A DNA stretch of 64,000 nucleotides, from NCBI GenBank assembly GCA_002796245.1, contig PCWT01000054.1, positions 19,540-83,539 on the forward strand, in the 5' to 3' direction. The notes under the pieces were generated by a model. The model searched no databases, was not told the origin of the DNA, and saw only the letters and a list, made by a program, of their open reading frames with translations. The position numbers were made by a program, and so were the translations under genes. Source of the DNA: Gammaproteobacteria bacterium CG11_big_fil_rev_8_21_14_0_20_46_22 (GTDB taxonomy: Bacteria > Pseudomonadota > Gammaproteobacteria > UBA12402). Below are positions 1 to 8,330 of the stretch, piece after piece (position 1 is the stretch's first letter; each line of letters starts with the position of its first letter).

Positions 1-1370
1 GGGTGCTGACCTCCTACGTGGTTTCAAGTGCCATCCTCATGCCGATGACCGGCTTTTTAGCTGCACGCGTTGGCCAGAAAAAGCTGCTCATGATCAACGT
101 CATTGGTTTTATGATCACCTCAGGATTGTGTGGCATGTCCACAAGCCTGGGGGAAATTGTCTTATTTCGTACCTTGCAGGGCGTTTTTGGTGCCTCACTT
201 GTGCCCATGTCGCAAACGATTTTGCGCAACACCTTCCCGATTGAAAAACAAGCCAAAGCGATGGCGATCTGGGGCATCGGCATCATGGTCGCACCGGTGC
301 TTGGGCCCACTGTCGGCGGCTACATTACCGATGCAGCCTCGTGGCGCTGGGTGTTTTACATCAACGTGCCGTTTTGCATCATGGCCGCCATCATGATTAT
401 TTTCTGCATCCAAGAGACCCCGAGAGAACACTCGAAAATTGATTGGCTAGGCATCATGCTTTTGGTCATTGGGGTGGGCAGTTTGCAAATCTTCTTGGAT
501 CGCGGCAATACATCCAATTGGTTTGACTCAAAAATGATTACCCTGCTCGCCGTCATGGCCTTTGCAGGTTTGGGTATGTTTATCTCGCGCGGGCGGCGCT
601 TAAAAGAAAAAAATATTATCAACTTTAGTCTTTTTCGTGATCGTAATTTTTGCCTATGCACCATCATGCTTGCCATTTACTGCATGGGCGCGCTCGGCAT
701 ACTCACACTGCGCCCCTTAATGATGGAGCATTTGATCGGCTATACCGCAAAAACTGCAGGCCTTGCCATGGCACCTTCAGGTATCGCCTCAGCCTTTGGG
801 ATGATAATCGCCTCAATGCTCATGAAGCACATTAGCCCAAAAATCATTTTAATCGCCGGTGTATTGCTGAGCATGGCGGCAAGCTACACCATGGCTACGC
901 AAAGTTTGTTGACGATGAGCTTTGAAGTCTTACAAATTCAAAGTTTATTTTTAGGCCTTGGCATGGGTTTTGTGTTTTTAATCATCTCATCCGTGTCGCT
1001 CTCCACACTGCGTGGCCGCGAAATGGCCGATGGCGCGGGCTTGTTTAGCTTTGGCCGAAACCTCGGGGTATCGATCGGCATTTCACTATTAAGCACGCTG
1101 GTCACACGCGCCACACAAACCAACTGGAACCAACTTTCAGAACATGTCTACAGCGGCAACTCTGCCCTTAACGTTTGGCTGCAAGCTCATAACGCCACGC
1201 TGCAAAACCCACAAACCATTGCCCGTCTGGGCGAATTAGTCGCCAACCAAGCCAACCTCATTGCCTTTAGCGATGCGTATTGGATCACCGCGATTGGCTT
1301 TACCGCATTGATTCCGCTCGCATTTTTCCTAAAACCACCCAAAGCACTCACGATGGGTGCCGGGCATTAA
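1..1370 (+). CDS. DHA2-family drug efflux MFS transporter, 5'-truncated by window edge
   Basis: Inner-membrane proton antiporter of the 14-helix DHA2 (EmrB/QacA) branch of the major facilitator superfamily, expected to export drugs or hydrophobic compounds. The frame is already open at base 1, and the first residues (VLTSYVVSSAI) match the region around helix 2 of EmrB, so about 50 N-terminal residues lie outside the window. The antiporter motif C (APVLGPTVGGYI) is about 100 codons in, followed by alternating hydrophobic segments to the C-terminus. The GRNLGVSIG segment is typical of the EmrB C-terminal half. The substrate cannot be told from sequence. An EmrA-type periplasmic adaptor could lie upstream, outside the window. 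Confidence 0.9.
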   Translation, partial: VLTSYVVSSAILMPMTGFLAARVGQKKLLMINVIGFMITSGLCGMSTSLGEIVLFRTLQGVFGASLVPMSQTILRNTFPIEKQAKAMAIWGIGIMVAPVLGPTVGGYITDAASWRWVFYINVPFCIMAAIMIIFCIQETPREHSKIDWLGIMLLVIGVGSLQIFLDRGNTSNWFDSKMITLLAVMAFAGLGMFISRGRRLKEKNIINFSLFRDRNFCLCTIMLAIYCMGALGILTLRPLMMEHLIGYTAKTAGLAMAPSGIASAFGMIIASMLMKHISPKIILIAGVLLSMAASYTMATQSLLTMSFEVLQIQSLFLGLGMGFVFLIISSVSLSTLRGREMADGAGLFSFGRNLGVSIGISLLSTLVTRATQTNWNQLSEHVYSGNSALNVWLQAHNATLQNPQTIARLGELVANQANLIAFSDAYWITAIGFTALIPLAFFLKPPKALTMGAGH

Positions 1371-1394
1371 ACAACGTTTCTCAATGAATACTGC

Positions 1395-1422
1395 TTGACA
1401 AACTACGTATGTAAATTACGAT
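1395..1422 (+). promoter_or_regulatory. Candidate sigma70 promoter for the 138-aa protein
   Basis: A perfect TTGACA (1395-1400) is followed, after 16 bases, by TACGAT (1417-1422), which matches four of six -10 positions. Transcription would begin about 30 bases before the ATG at 1460. No Shine-Dalgarno sequence is obvious before that ATG. Confidence 0.45.
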
Positions 1423-1459
1423 AGCGATCACATAACAATAACAATAAGAAATCTACACC

Positions 1460-1876
1460 ATGGCATGCTCCTGCTTCTGCTCATTCTTTCGTAAATCGCG
1501 ACAAGTCACTGACGAAAAAGTGATCTCAGCATTGCAACAGCTCAAAATAAAGTTCGCCGAATTGATTACAATATGTTACGAGAATCGCCGATCACAACCC
1601 CTCGCCCTCGGCCTCAAAACATTCGACACATTGATCGATATTTCACCCGACTCCTCAAAAGAAAAACTAACCCAGATAAAATTTATTGTGGAAGAGCTCG
1701 AACTTTTTGAAAAGCTCCTGACCCCTGAATCGCTGCACTTCGCTCAACTTAAAAACAAGCAGGAAAAGCCGTCAAACGCTCAACTAAAAAAAACAATTGA
1801 AAAAGCGAATAGCGTCATCTCAAAGGTTTACAAACAGCTCAAAGGAAATCACTGCCACCAAAACCAACCACGCTAA
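1460..1876 (+). CDS. Small helical protein with Cys-rich N-terminus, function unknown
   Basis: I do not recognise this 138-residue protein. It begins MACSCFCSFFRK, a short Cys- and aromatic-rich stretch followed by basic residues. The rest is predicted mostly helical and charged, with lysine-rich amphipathic stretches (residues 15-130) and no membrane segment. It stands alone: the efflux pump ends 90 bases upstream, and the pgpA gene faces it. A consensus -35 box at 1395 supports expression. The N-terminal cysteines could be metal-binding or lipid-modified, but nothing here proves either. A host-directed protein is one possibility. Confidence 0.55.
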   Translation: MACSCFCSFFRKSRQVTDEKVISALQQLKIKFAELITICYENRRSQPLALGLKTFDTLIDISPDSSKEKLTQIKFIVEELELFEKLLTPESLHFAQLKNKQEKPSNAQLKKTIEKANSVISKVYKQLKGNHCHQNQPR

Positions 1877-2108
1877 AAACAAAAAACATGATAAAACTTT
1901 TAAAAAATTGCTTTCAATTTCTTTTTACAGCGCACGATGAAGCTGAATCTAAGAGAAACGCCCGCTACTTCAGCGGAAACAGGCGCCCTGCTCTCAGTCA
2001 GCTCACTCAGCGCTCTATTCACCACCAGTAAGCGCGGGTGTAGAACGAAATTTAGCTCAAGCCGCAAGCCGACTGAGTGATTTGAGTCGACGGCAAGCAC
2101 TGCAAAAT

Positions 2109-2594
2109 TTACAATGGCGCCATGCCCATCAGCCACAATAAGAGCTGAAGGCCTATCAGGGTATACAGCCCTGCGACCACATCATCCATCATCATGCCTA
2201 GGCCGCCCATCACGTTGGTTTTCACCCAACATGTGGGCCACGGTTTCCAAATGCTGAACAAGCGATACACCACAAAGCCGAGCAAGACCCATTTCCAAGT
2301 TAATGGTAAGGCATAGAGTGCGACCATCACACCAACGACTTGATCAAAGACAATGCCATCGAGCGAGTATTTTCGAAGATCACTAGAAGTGACTTCACAA
2401 ACCCACACGCCGAGTACAAATAAAATGAGCAATAACAAGGCGTACAAGGTCAGCGGCAAGTGCGAAAAGATTAAGAAAAGAACGGTACCAACCACACACG
2501 CCCAAGTGCGCGGCATCGGCCAAGTGCCCACACCAAAACCGAAGGCCACAAAGTGGACCCAGTTTTTCCAGATGCTGGGCGGGGGTTTTGGCAT
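2109..2594 (-). CDS. pgpA: Phosphatidylglycerophosphatase A, with substitutions at conserved sites
   Basis: PgpA removes the phosphate from phosphatidylglycerophosphate to make phosphatidylglycerol in the inner membrane. The 161-residue length and the C-terminal KPWP and GGLGMMMDDVVAG signatures identify the family, and several hydrophobic segments are present. Its start ATG shares one base with the nusB stop (TAATG), so translation is coupled in a nrdR-nusB-pgpA run. Compared with E. coli PgpA as I recall it, conserved positions differ: PGT is PRT, the DE of the WDE motif is DQ (VFDQVVG), and the Asp after KPWP is missing. The protein may be divergent or of reduced activity. Confidence 0.85.
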   Translation of the reverse strand: MPKPPPSIWKNWVHFVAFGFGVGTWPMPRTWACVVGTVLFLIFSHLPLTLYALLLLILFVLGVWVCEVTSSDLRKYSLDGIVFDQVVGVMVALYALPLTWKWVLLGFVVYRLFSIWKPWPTCWVKTNVMGGLGMMMDDVVAGLYTLIGLQLLLWLMGMAPL

Positions 2595-3028
2595 TACTCT
2601 TTTCCTTGCGAAGCTAAAGGCCGTAATTGTGACACTAATTTGTCCAAAACGCCATTCACAAACTTATGCGCCTCTTCTGCACCATAGCGTTTAGTCAGCT
2701 CCAAGGCTTCATTAATGACCACTTGGTACGGCACATCGTGATGGTGCTTGAGCTCATAGGTGGCCATGCGCAATACACACAACTCGATCGGCGTGAGATC
2801 GTCAAAACTCACGTCTTTCAAATACGGGGTGAACACCGCATCCAGCTCGGAAGCCTCCCTCGTGGTGCCGTGAAGCAAATCCACCAAATACGGCACATCA
2901 ACCTTGTCTTCTTTCACTGCTGTCATCAGGTGTTTTTCGGCGTCAGCCGGTAAATTGCCTGACATGTAGACTTCGTATAGGCCTTGCAAAGCAAAGCGTC
3001 TGGCTTTTCGGCGTTGCGCAGGGATCAT
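2594..3028 (-). CDS. nusB: Transcription antitermination factor NusB
   Basis: NusB binds boxA RNA with S10 (NusE) and promotes antitermination, chiefly on rRNA operons. The 144-residue, all-helical protein starts with [19 protein letters not shown], the usual NusB opening (R..AR..ALQ.LY), and ends with the FVNGVLDKL helix typical of the family. It overlaps nrdR by 4 bases and pgpA by 1 base, indicating one transcript. In many gammaproteobacteria the riboflavin genes precede nusB and thiL follows it. Here neither is present, so the cluster has been condensed. Confidence 0.96.
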   Translation of the reverse strand: MIPAQRRKARRFALQGLYEVYMSGNLPADAEKHLMTAVKEDKVDVPYLVDLLHGTTREASELDAVFTPYLKDVSFDDLTPIELCVLRMATYELKHHHDVPYQVVINEALELTKRYGAEEAHKFVNGVLDKLVSQLRPLASQGKE

Positions 3029-3489
3029 ATTTTTTTTCCTTCTTGTTGTAATCGTTTAATCGTCTCACCAAATTGTTTCACGTCTTCAAAATCGCGATAC
3101 ACAGATGCAAAGCGTATGTAGGCGACGTGATCCAATTGTTTTAGCTCGTCCATCACCCACTCACCAATGCGCTTTGATTCAACTTCTCTCTCACCAGTCG
3201 CGCGAAGCTTGTGCTTGATGTGCGTGATTGCCGCCTCCAGCTTATCGCTATCGACTGGGCGTTTTTCTAACGCTCTGACCAGGCCGGCCCGCAGCTTTTC
3301 TTCTAAAAAGCCTTCTCGCTTACCATCACTTTTCACCACGCGCGGCATCACCAACTCAGCTTGCTCGAAGGTGGTAAAGCGCTCGCCACAATCCGGGCAC
3401 TCGCGACGACGACGCACTTGAGCACCTTCACTGACCAAACGCGAGTCGATCACTTTCGTGTCTTCTGTTTCACAAAAAGGGCAATGCAT
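3025..3489 (-). CDS. nrdR: Transcriptional repressor NrdR
   Basis: NrdR represses ribonucleotide reductase genes in response to bound ATP/dATP. The N-terminus carries the zinc ribbon (MHCPFC and CPDCG pairs of cysteines, residues 3-34), followed by the basic RRRRE DNA-binding stretch and an ATP-cone (about residues 49-139). Length (154 aa) is normal. It lies 2 bases downstream of glyA, the frequent gammaproteobacterial neighbour, and overlaps nusB by 4 bases. No NrdR box search could be run on ribonucleotide reductase genes because none lies in the window. Confidence 0.97.
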   Translation of the reverse strand: MHCPFCETEDTKVIDSRLVSEGAQVRRRRECPDCGERFTTFEQAELVMPRVVKSDGKREGFLEEKLRAGLVRALEKRPVDSDKLEAAITHIKHKLRATGEREVESKRIGEWVMDELKQLDHVAYIRFASVYRDFEDVKQFGETIKRLQQEGKKI

Positions 3490-3491
3490 CC

Positions 3492-4745
3492 TTACCTCAC
3501 ATACACGGGGTACGCCCGAGTCAACTCGGCCAATTTGGCTTTCACTTGCTCAAGCACATTATCGTCATTCATGTGATCGAGTATATCACACACACAGTGT
3601 GCGACGAGCTCACACTCAGCTTCTTTAAAACCGCGCGTTGTGACTGCCGGCGTACCCAAGCGTAAACCACTGGTGACAAACGGCGAAGCGGGATCGTTCG
3701 GCACGGTGTTTTTATTCACGGTGATGTTCGCCTGGCCTAAACGTGCCTCGGCGGCTTTACCTGTGATGCCTTTATCCACGAGACTGACAAGAAACAAATG
3801 ATTTTTCGTGCCATTGGACACAATGCTATAACCACGCGCTTGCATAAGCTTCACCATCGCATTCGCATTATCCAACACCTGCTGCTGATACACGGCAAAG
3901 CTTGGATCCAAGGCTTCTTTAAACGCGACCGCTTTCGCTGCGATCACGTGCATCAAAGGACCACCTTGGCTGCCGGGAAACACCGCGGAGTTGAGCTTTT
4001 TAGTCAACTCATCATTTTGACGCGCTAAAATAATACCGCCTCTTGGGCCGCGTAGCGTTTTATGCGTGGTGGAAGTGACCACATCGGCAAACGGCACAGG
4101 ATTTGGATACAACCCTGCCGCCACAAGACCTGCGACATGCGCCATATCCACCATCAAGTACGCGCCAACGCTATCAGCAATCGCACGAAAACGCGCCCAA
4201 TCGATCACACCCGAAAAGGCAGAAAAGCCTGCCAAAATCATCTTTGGCTGGTGCGCTTTAGCCAGTGATTCAACTTGCTCATAATCAATATCACCCGTCT
4301 CAGCGTGCAAACCATAATGATAGGCCTGATAGATTTTGCCCGAGAAATTCACGGGCGAGCCATGCGTTAAATGCCCACCCTGATCCAAGCTCATCCCCAA
4401 AAATGCATCGCCTGGTTTTAACAGGGCTTGAAACACTGCGCTGTTAGCTTGCGAACCCGAATGCGGCTGCACGTTGGCATAGTCTGCGCCAAACAAGGTT
4501 TTTAAGCGCTCAATCGCCACATTCTCAACGATATCAACATACTCACAACCACCGTAATAACGTTTACCCGGATAACCTTCAGCGTATTTATTCGTCAGCA
4601 CTGAGCCCTGCGCAGCCATCACATTAGCACTCGCGTAGTTTTCAGAGGCAATAAGCTCAATATGATTTTCTTGGCGTTGCGCCTCCTGGTTGATGGCTTT
4701 AGCTAAGTCAGGATCAAAGGCAGGTAAATTTTCAGCATGAAGCAT
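3492..4745 (-). CDS. glyA: Serine hydroxymethyltransferase
   Basis: PLP enzyme interconverting serine and glycine while charging tetrahydrofolate with a one-carbon unit; cytosolic. The PLP-binding lysine is in [12 protein letters not shown], and the family signatures [12 protein letters not shown] and [13 protein letters not shown] are intact. I choose the ATG at 4745 ([11 protein letters not shown]) rather than the longer frame to 4802. A good AAGGAT ribosome site precedes it, and the upstream 19 codons are not family-like. The resulting 417 residues equal the E. coli enzyme length. It heads the glyA-nrdR-nusB-pgpA run. Confidence 0.97.
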   Translation of the reverse strand: MLHAENLPAFDPDLAKAINQEAQRQENHIELIASENYASANVMAAQGSVLTNKYAEGYPGKRYYGGCEYVDIVENVAIERLKTLFGADYANVQPHSGSQANSAVFQALLKPGDAFLGMSLDQGGHLTHGSPVNFSGKIYQAYHYGLHAETGDIDYEQVESLAKAHQPKMILAGFSAFSGVIDWARFRAIADSVGAYLMVDMAHVAGLVAAGLYPNPVPFADVVTSTTHKTLRGPRGGIILARQNDELTKKLNSAVFPGSQGGPLMHVIAAKAVAFKEALDPSFAVYQQQVLDNANAMVKLMQARGYSIVSNGTKNHLFLVSLVDKGITGKAAEARLGQANITVNKNTVPNDPASPFVTSGLRLGTPAVTTRGFKEAECELVAHCVCDILDHMNDDNVLEQVKAKLAELTRAYPVYVR

Positions 4746-4808
4746 GGGCTTATCCTTATTCAAATGTGGGCCCATTTTAAACGAGTTTATGAGCGAGGTC
4801 ACGAGGGT

Positions 4809-5945
4809 TTATCGGCTTAGAAACTGCCGAAGCGGAACCACCTCAATCTTTTCATCCAAAAGATAAGCATTGTCACCCGGATAGATAACACAGAGCTTTT
4901 CAAGCCCCAGGTGCTCGAGCGAGCTTACCATAGAACGAGTGAGTTTTGGCGCATCACTGAATTTAAATTCAAAGCCCAGTAGGCCTGTATTTTGGTTAAC
5001 CAATAAATCCAGCTCAGCCTGATTATGCACGCCCCAAAAAAAACAGTCTTCGGACTCAGCGCCCAGTGAATGAATCACCGCCTCCATCGCAAAACCTTCC
5101 CAAGAGGCGCCGAGTTTCGGGTGAAACAGTAACTCTTCCATGCTCTGAATATTGAGCAAAGCATGAAAAATACCGCTGTCTCTAAAATAAATTTTAGGGG
5201 TCTTAACCTGGCGCTTTTTAATATTGGCAAGCCACGGTTGCAACTGACGCACCATAAAAGTGTCGGTGAGTATATCGACGTAATGCTTAATCGTGGGATG
5301 AGATAAATTAAGCGACTGCCCAAGCTCACTCGCATTCAGTGTTTGCCCATGATAGTGGCTTAGCATCATCCAAAAACGCCGGATATTTTGCGGCTGAACT
5401 TTAAACCCGAGATTTGGAATATCCTGCTCTAAAAACGTTTTGATATAAAATTTTCGCCACGTCAGGCTTTCATCGTCAGTATTAGCCAAATACGCCAAAG
5501 GAAAACCGCCTCGTAACCACAACGATTTTTCTTCTTTGGTTTCATCGTATGAAAACGGCGTAACCTCAATATAGGCCAAACGACCCGCCAAAGTTTCTGA
5601 GGAATGCTGAATCAGGTGACGAGAAGCGCTGCCCAAAATTAAATAGCGCTGCTTTCTCTCAGGCCTGTCGACCAGCACCCTAAGTAATGGAAACAAATCA
5701 GGCTTGGTTTGAATTTCGTCGATGATGATTAAGCCCTCAAGCGCGGACAATACCGTCTTTGGCTCGCTCAAGCGCTGCAAATCCTCAGGGTCTTCTAAAT
5801 CAAAATAGTGTGTTGTCTCAGATTGCAAGGCACGATACTGGCGCGCTAGCGTCGTCTTACCACACTGCCTTGGGCCCAACAAAGCCACCACCGGGAACTG
5901 GCCGACCAGGGATTTGATCTTCTCTAAATATTTGTTTCTATTCAT
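4809..5945 (-). CDS. AAA+-type ATPase with C-terminal DUF4143 nuclease-like domain (COG1373 type)
   Basis: A P-loop ATPase of the widespread COG1373 type, whose cellular role is unknown. Walker A is GPRQCGKT (residues 24-31), and Walker B is LIIIDEIQ about 45 residues later. The middle carries a winged-helix-like segment (LGQSLNLSHPTIKHYVDIL). The C-terminus has a PD-(D/E)XK-like arrangement: D313 in AELDLLV and the FEFK motif at 325-328. It sits alone between glyA and rsmB, with a 35-bp interrupted palindrome just upstream of its start. Two other genes of similar architecture occur in this window (26628-28082 and 43679-45100). Such ATPases have been discussed as selfish or defence-related, but that is not shown here. 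Confidence 0.88.
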   Translation of the reverse strand: MNRNKYLEKIKSLVGQFPVVALLGPRQCGKTTLARQYRALQSETTHYFDLEDPEDLQRLSEPKTVLSALEGLIIIDEIQTKPDLFPLLRVLVDRPERKQRYLILGSASRHLIQHSSETLAGRLAYIEVTPFSYDETKEEKSLWLRGGFPLAYLANTDDESLTWRKFYIKTFLEQDIPNLGFKVQPQNIRRFWMMLSHYHGQTLNASELGQSLNLSHPTIKHYVDILTDTFMVRQLQPWLANIKKRQVKTPKIYFRDSGIFHALLNIQSMEELLFHPKLGASWEGFAMEAVIHSLGAESEDCFFWGVHNQAELDLLVNQNTGLLGFEFKFSDAPKLTRSMVSSLEHLGLEKLCVIYPGDNAYLLDEKIEVVPLRQFLSR

Positions 5946-5958
5946 AAAAACACAACTT

Positions 5959-5993
5959 TGTGAAAACTGAAAACATGGATTACAATTTTCACA
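5959..5993 (-). promoter_or_regulatory. Interrupted palindrome upstream of the DUF4143 ATPase
   Basis: Perfect 8-bp arms TGTGAAAA and TTTTCACA are separated by 19 bases. The site ends 13 bases before the ATPase start codon, where a repressor could block the promoter. The function is inferred from position only. Confidence 0.45.
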
Positions 5994-6070
5994 TATTTGA
6001 CGCCGGATAGCAAGAAAACACCGGGTTTAAGCCATTTACAGCCGTTTTGTAAAATGAAAGACGACCCCGG

Positions 6071-7342
6071 CTATGCCATCACCAGCAAAGCATAGTAAAA
6101 ACCATCCATCGCCGACTCGCCCGGTAAAATCTGGCGACCGTGAGCCATCGCATGCCCCCAGCTCGCGTCAATGGGCTGCTCGCGAGCATCGGCATGGCGC
6201 GCCAAGAAAGCCGCAATCTGCTCGCTGTTTTCTTCGGGCAAAATAGAACAGGTCGCATACAGCAAGCGCCCACCGGATTTTAAACAACGCCAAGCTGCAT
6301 CCAAAACTTCGGCCTGCAAAGCCACTGCTGAGGCAATATCCTCTTCGCTGCGCAAGGTTTTAATGTCCGGGTGGCGGCGAATCACGCCCAGCGCGGAGCA
6401 CGGCGCATCGAGCAATACTGCATCAAAACCCGTTTCAGAATACTGACGAAGATCGGCGCACACCGTTTGCATATTCGCTTTAAGCCTCGTGCAATTTTCC
6501 CGCACCTTATTTAAGCGCGACTCACTAACATCCAGCGCCGTGAGCCGAACAGCGGGCTCATACTCCCATAAATGACAAGCTTTACCGCCAGGGGCCGCAC
6601 AAGCATCTAAAATTTTCTCGCCAGATTTCGGCGCAAGTATATAAACGGCAAGCTGGGCTGCTTCATCTTGCACAGACACCGCACCTTCTGAGAAATTTGG
6701 CAAGGCACTCACATTCACCGCGGAGCGTAACCGCAAGCCTGCCGTACTGTGCTCACAGACATCAGCCTCGATACCCGCATTTTTCAAAGACGCCAAATAC
6801 GAATCGCGAGAAGCTTGCTGCGTATTCACACGCAAGCTCATGGGCGCTTGCCCATTATTGGCGTCCAAAATCGCTTGCCAGTCACTGGGGTATGCGCTTT
6901 TTATGCGGTCAATTAAATACTGCGGGTGTGAGTAAAAAGCTTCTTCGCTTTGCACAAGCTCGCCAAGCAAAGCCTCATGTTCTCGCTGAAAGCGACGCAA
7001 GCTCGCATTCACCACCCCTTTAGCCCAGACTTTTTTCAAGCTCACACACAACTTGACCGATTCATCGACAATCGCATAGGGCTTCACACGACTGTGCTGC
7101 AACTGAAATAAAGCGATCAGTAAAACAACTTCAATATCACGATCTTTGGCTTTTAACGATTTATTTAACAACAATGCCAAAAGGGCCTGAAGCTGATCAT
7201 AGAAACGAAACACCCCAAAGGTGATAAATTGAATTTCAGGCAGACGCGGATGATCACGATGGTGATCTAGCGCATCATTGAGCGGCGCACCATCAAGCAC
7301 GGCCTGAATAACGTCAATACTCACAGCTCGAACATCACGCAT
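6071..7342 (-). CDS. rsmB: 16S rRNA m5C967 methyltransferase RsmB
   Basis: SAM-dependent methyltransferase that makes m5C967 in 16S rRNA. The N-terminal third is a NusB-like RNA-binding domain. The catalytic half has the SAM-binding DACAAPGGK motif, DAPCSALGVIRRHPD and ATCSILPEEN, which contain the two cysteines used in catalysis and release. At 423 residues it is of normal length. It overlaps fmt by 8 bases in the usual fmt-rsmB operon. The def gene that commonly heads that operon is absent here; a divergent FUSC gene takes its place. Confidence 0.96.
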   Translation of the reverse strand: MRDVRAVSIDVIQAVLDGAPLNDALDHHRDHPRLPEIQFITFGVFRFYDQLQALLALLLNKSLKAKDRDIEVVLLIALFQLQHSRVKPYAIVDESVKLCVSLKKVWAKGVVNASLRRFQREHEALLGELVQSEEAFYSHPQYLIDRIKSAYPSDWQAILDANNGQAPMSLRVNTQQASRDSYLASLKNAGIEADVCEHSTAGLRLRSAVNVSALPNFSEGAVSVQDEAAQLAVYILAPKSGEKILDACAAPGGKACHLWEYEPAVRLTALDVSESRLNKVRENCTRLKANMQTVCADLRQYSETGFDAVLLDAPCSALGVIRRHPDIKTLRSEEDIASAVALQAEVLDAAWRCLKSGGRLLYATCSILPEENSEQIAAFLARHADAREQPIDASWGHAMAHGRQILPGESAMDGFYYALLVMA

Positions 7343-8279
7343 CTAAGACATCACCCACAGAAAACGGCAGTTGCTGACCGTTGATTAAATCACTCACTGG
7401 CATCGCCCTTTTACCCGGCAATTGCAAGCAGCTTAAATTAAGTGCGCGCTCGCCACAAGCCACACACACGCCAGTTTTATCGACAGATAACACAGTGCCG
7501 GGCACGGCTTGTTTATCCGTTGGCACCACATAGGCTTCAAGCACCCGAAAACGTTCACCCTTAACATATGCCTCACTCACCGGCCAGGGATTAAAAGCTC
7601 GAACTTGCCGGTCCAAACATTCAGCAGACTGAGCCCAATCTAAACGTGCCTCAGCTTTATTAAGCTTTTTAGCATAGCTAGATTGATTGTCGTCTTGTGC
7701 CTCGGGTACCAAACTCTCTAGATTAGCTATGGCTTCCAGCAAGGCTTGCGAACCGAGATTCGCAAGCCGATCATGCAGGCTGCCACCAGTGTCATGATCA
7801 GCAATGTCACAAGTCTTCTTCAATAGCATATCGCCGGTGTCCAAACCCGCATCCATCTGCATAATGGTGACACCACTTTGCGTATCACCCGCCAAAATAG
7901 CGCGCTGAATGGGTGCTGCGCCACGCCAACGTGGCAACAAGGACGCATGCACATTCCAGCTACCATAACGCGGAATGAACAAAAATGATTCTGGCAGGAT
8001 TAAACCATACGCCACCACGATCATTAAATCGGGCTTTAACGCCATAAGCTCGTCATGGAATTCTCTGTCACCGCGCAAACGCTCAGGCTGATATACCTCG
8101 ATACCGTGCCGCAAAGCCAATTGTTTCACAGGCGAAGCCGCAAGCTTACGGCCACGGCCTGCAGGTCGGTCTGGCTGTGTAAACACGGCCGCCACCTCAA
8201 AACCCGCCGACAACACGGCCTGTAAATGCAGAGCAGCAAATTCTGGCGTTCCGCAAAAAACGACGCGTTTTATGGACAT
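7335..8279 (-). CDS. fmt: Methionyl-tRNA formyltransferase
   Basis: Formylates initiator Met-tRNA using 10-formyltetrahydrofolate. The N-terminal Rossmann domain opens with VVFCGTPEFAA, and the substrate-binding SLLPRWRGAAPI motif with the family-defining HASLLP lies near residue 110-125. The C-terminal OB-like domain follows, and the length of 314 residues is standard. It acts on the initiator tRNA encoded at 61920-61996. It is the first gene of fmt-rsmB and is divergent from the FUSC gene, with 51 bases between the two starts. Confidence 0.97.
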   Translation of the reverse strand: MSIKRVVFCGTPEFAALHLQAVLSAGFEVAAVFTQPDRPAGRGRKLAASPVKQLALRHGIEVYQPERLRGDREFHDELMALKPDLMIVVAYGLILPESFLFIPRYGSWNVHASLLPRWRGAAPIQRAILAGDTQSGVTIMQMDAGLDTGDMLLKKTCDIADHDTGGSLHDRLANLGSQALLEAIANLESLVPEAQDDNQSSYAKKLNKAEARLDWAQSAECLDRQVRAFNPWPVSEAYVKGERFRVLEAYVVPTDKQAVPGTVLSVDKTGVCVACGERALNLSCLQLPGKRAMPVSDLINGQQLPFSVGDVLDA

Positions 8280-8330
8280 GATTCAATCTCGGCAGTGACA
8301 AGTGGCTGAAAGTTTAATATAAATGATATC

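Noticed and set aside
1953..2141. Open frame on the top strand ending HAHQPQ, looking like a protein C-terminus
   Set aside because: No start codon within the frame, it runs 33 bases into pgpA, and no family is recognisable. At most a decayed gene fragment.
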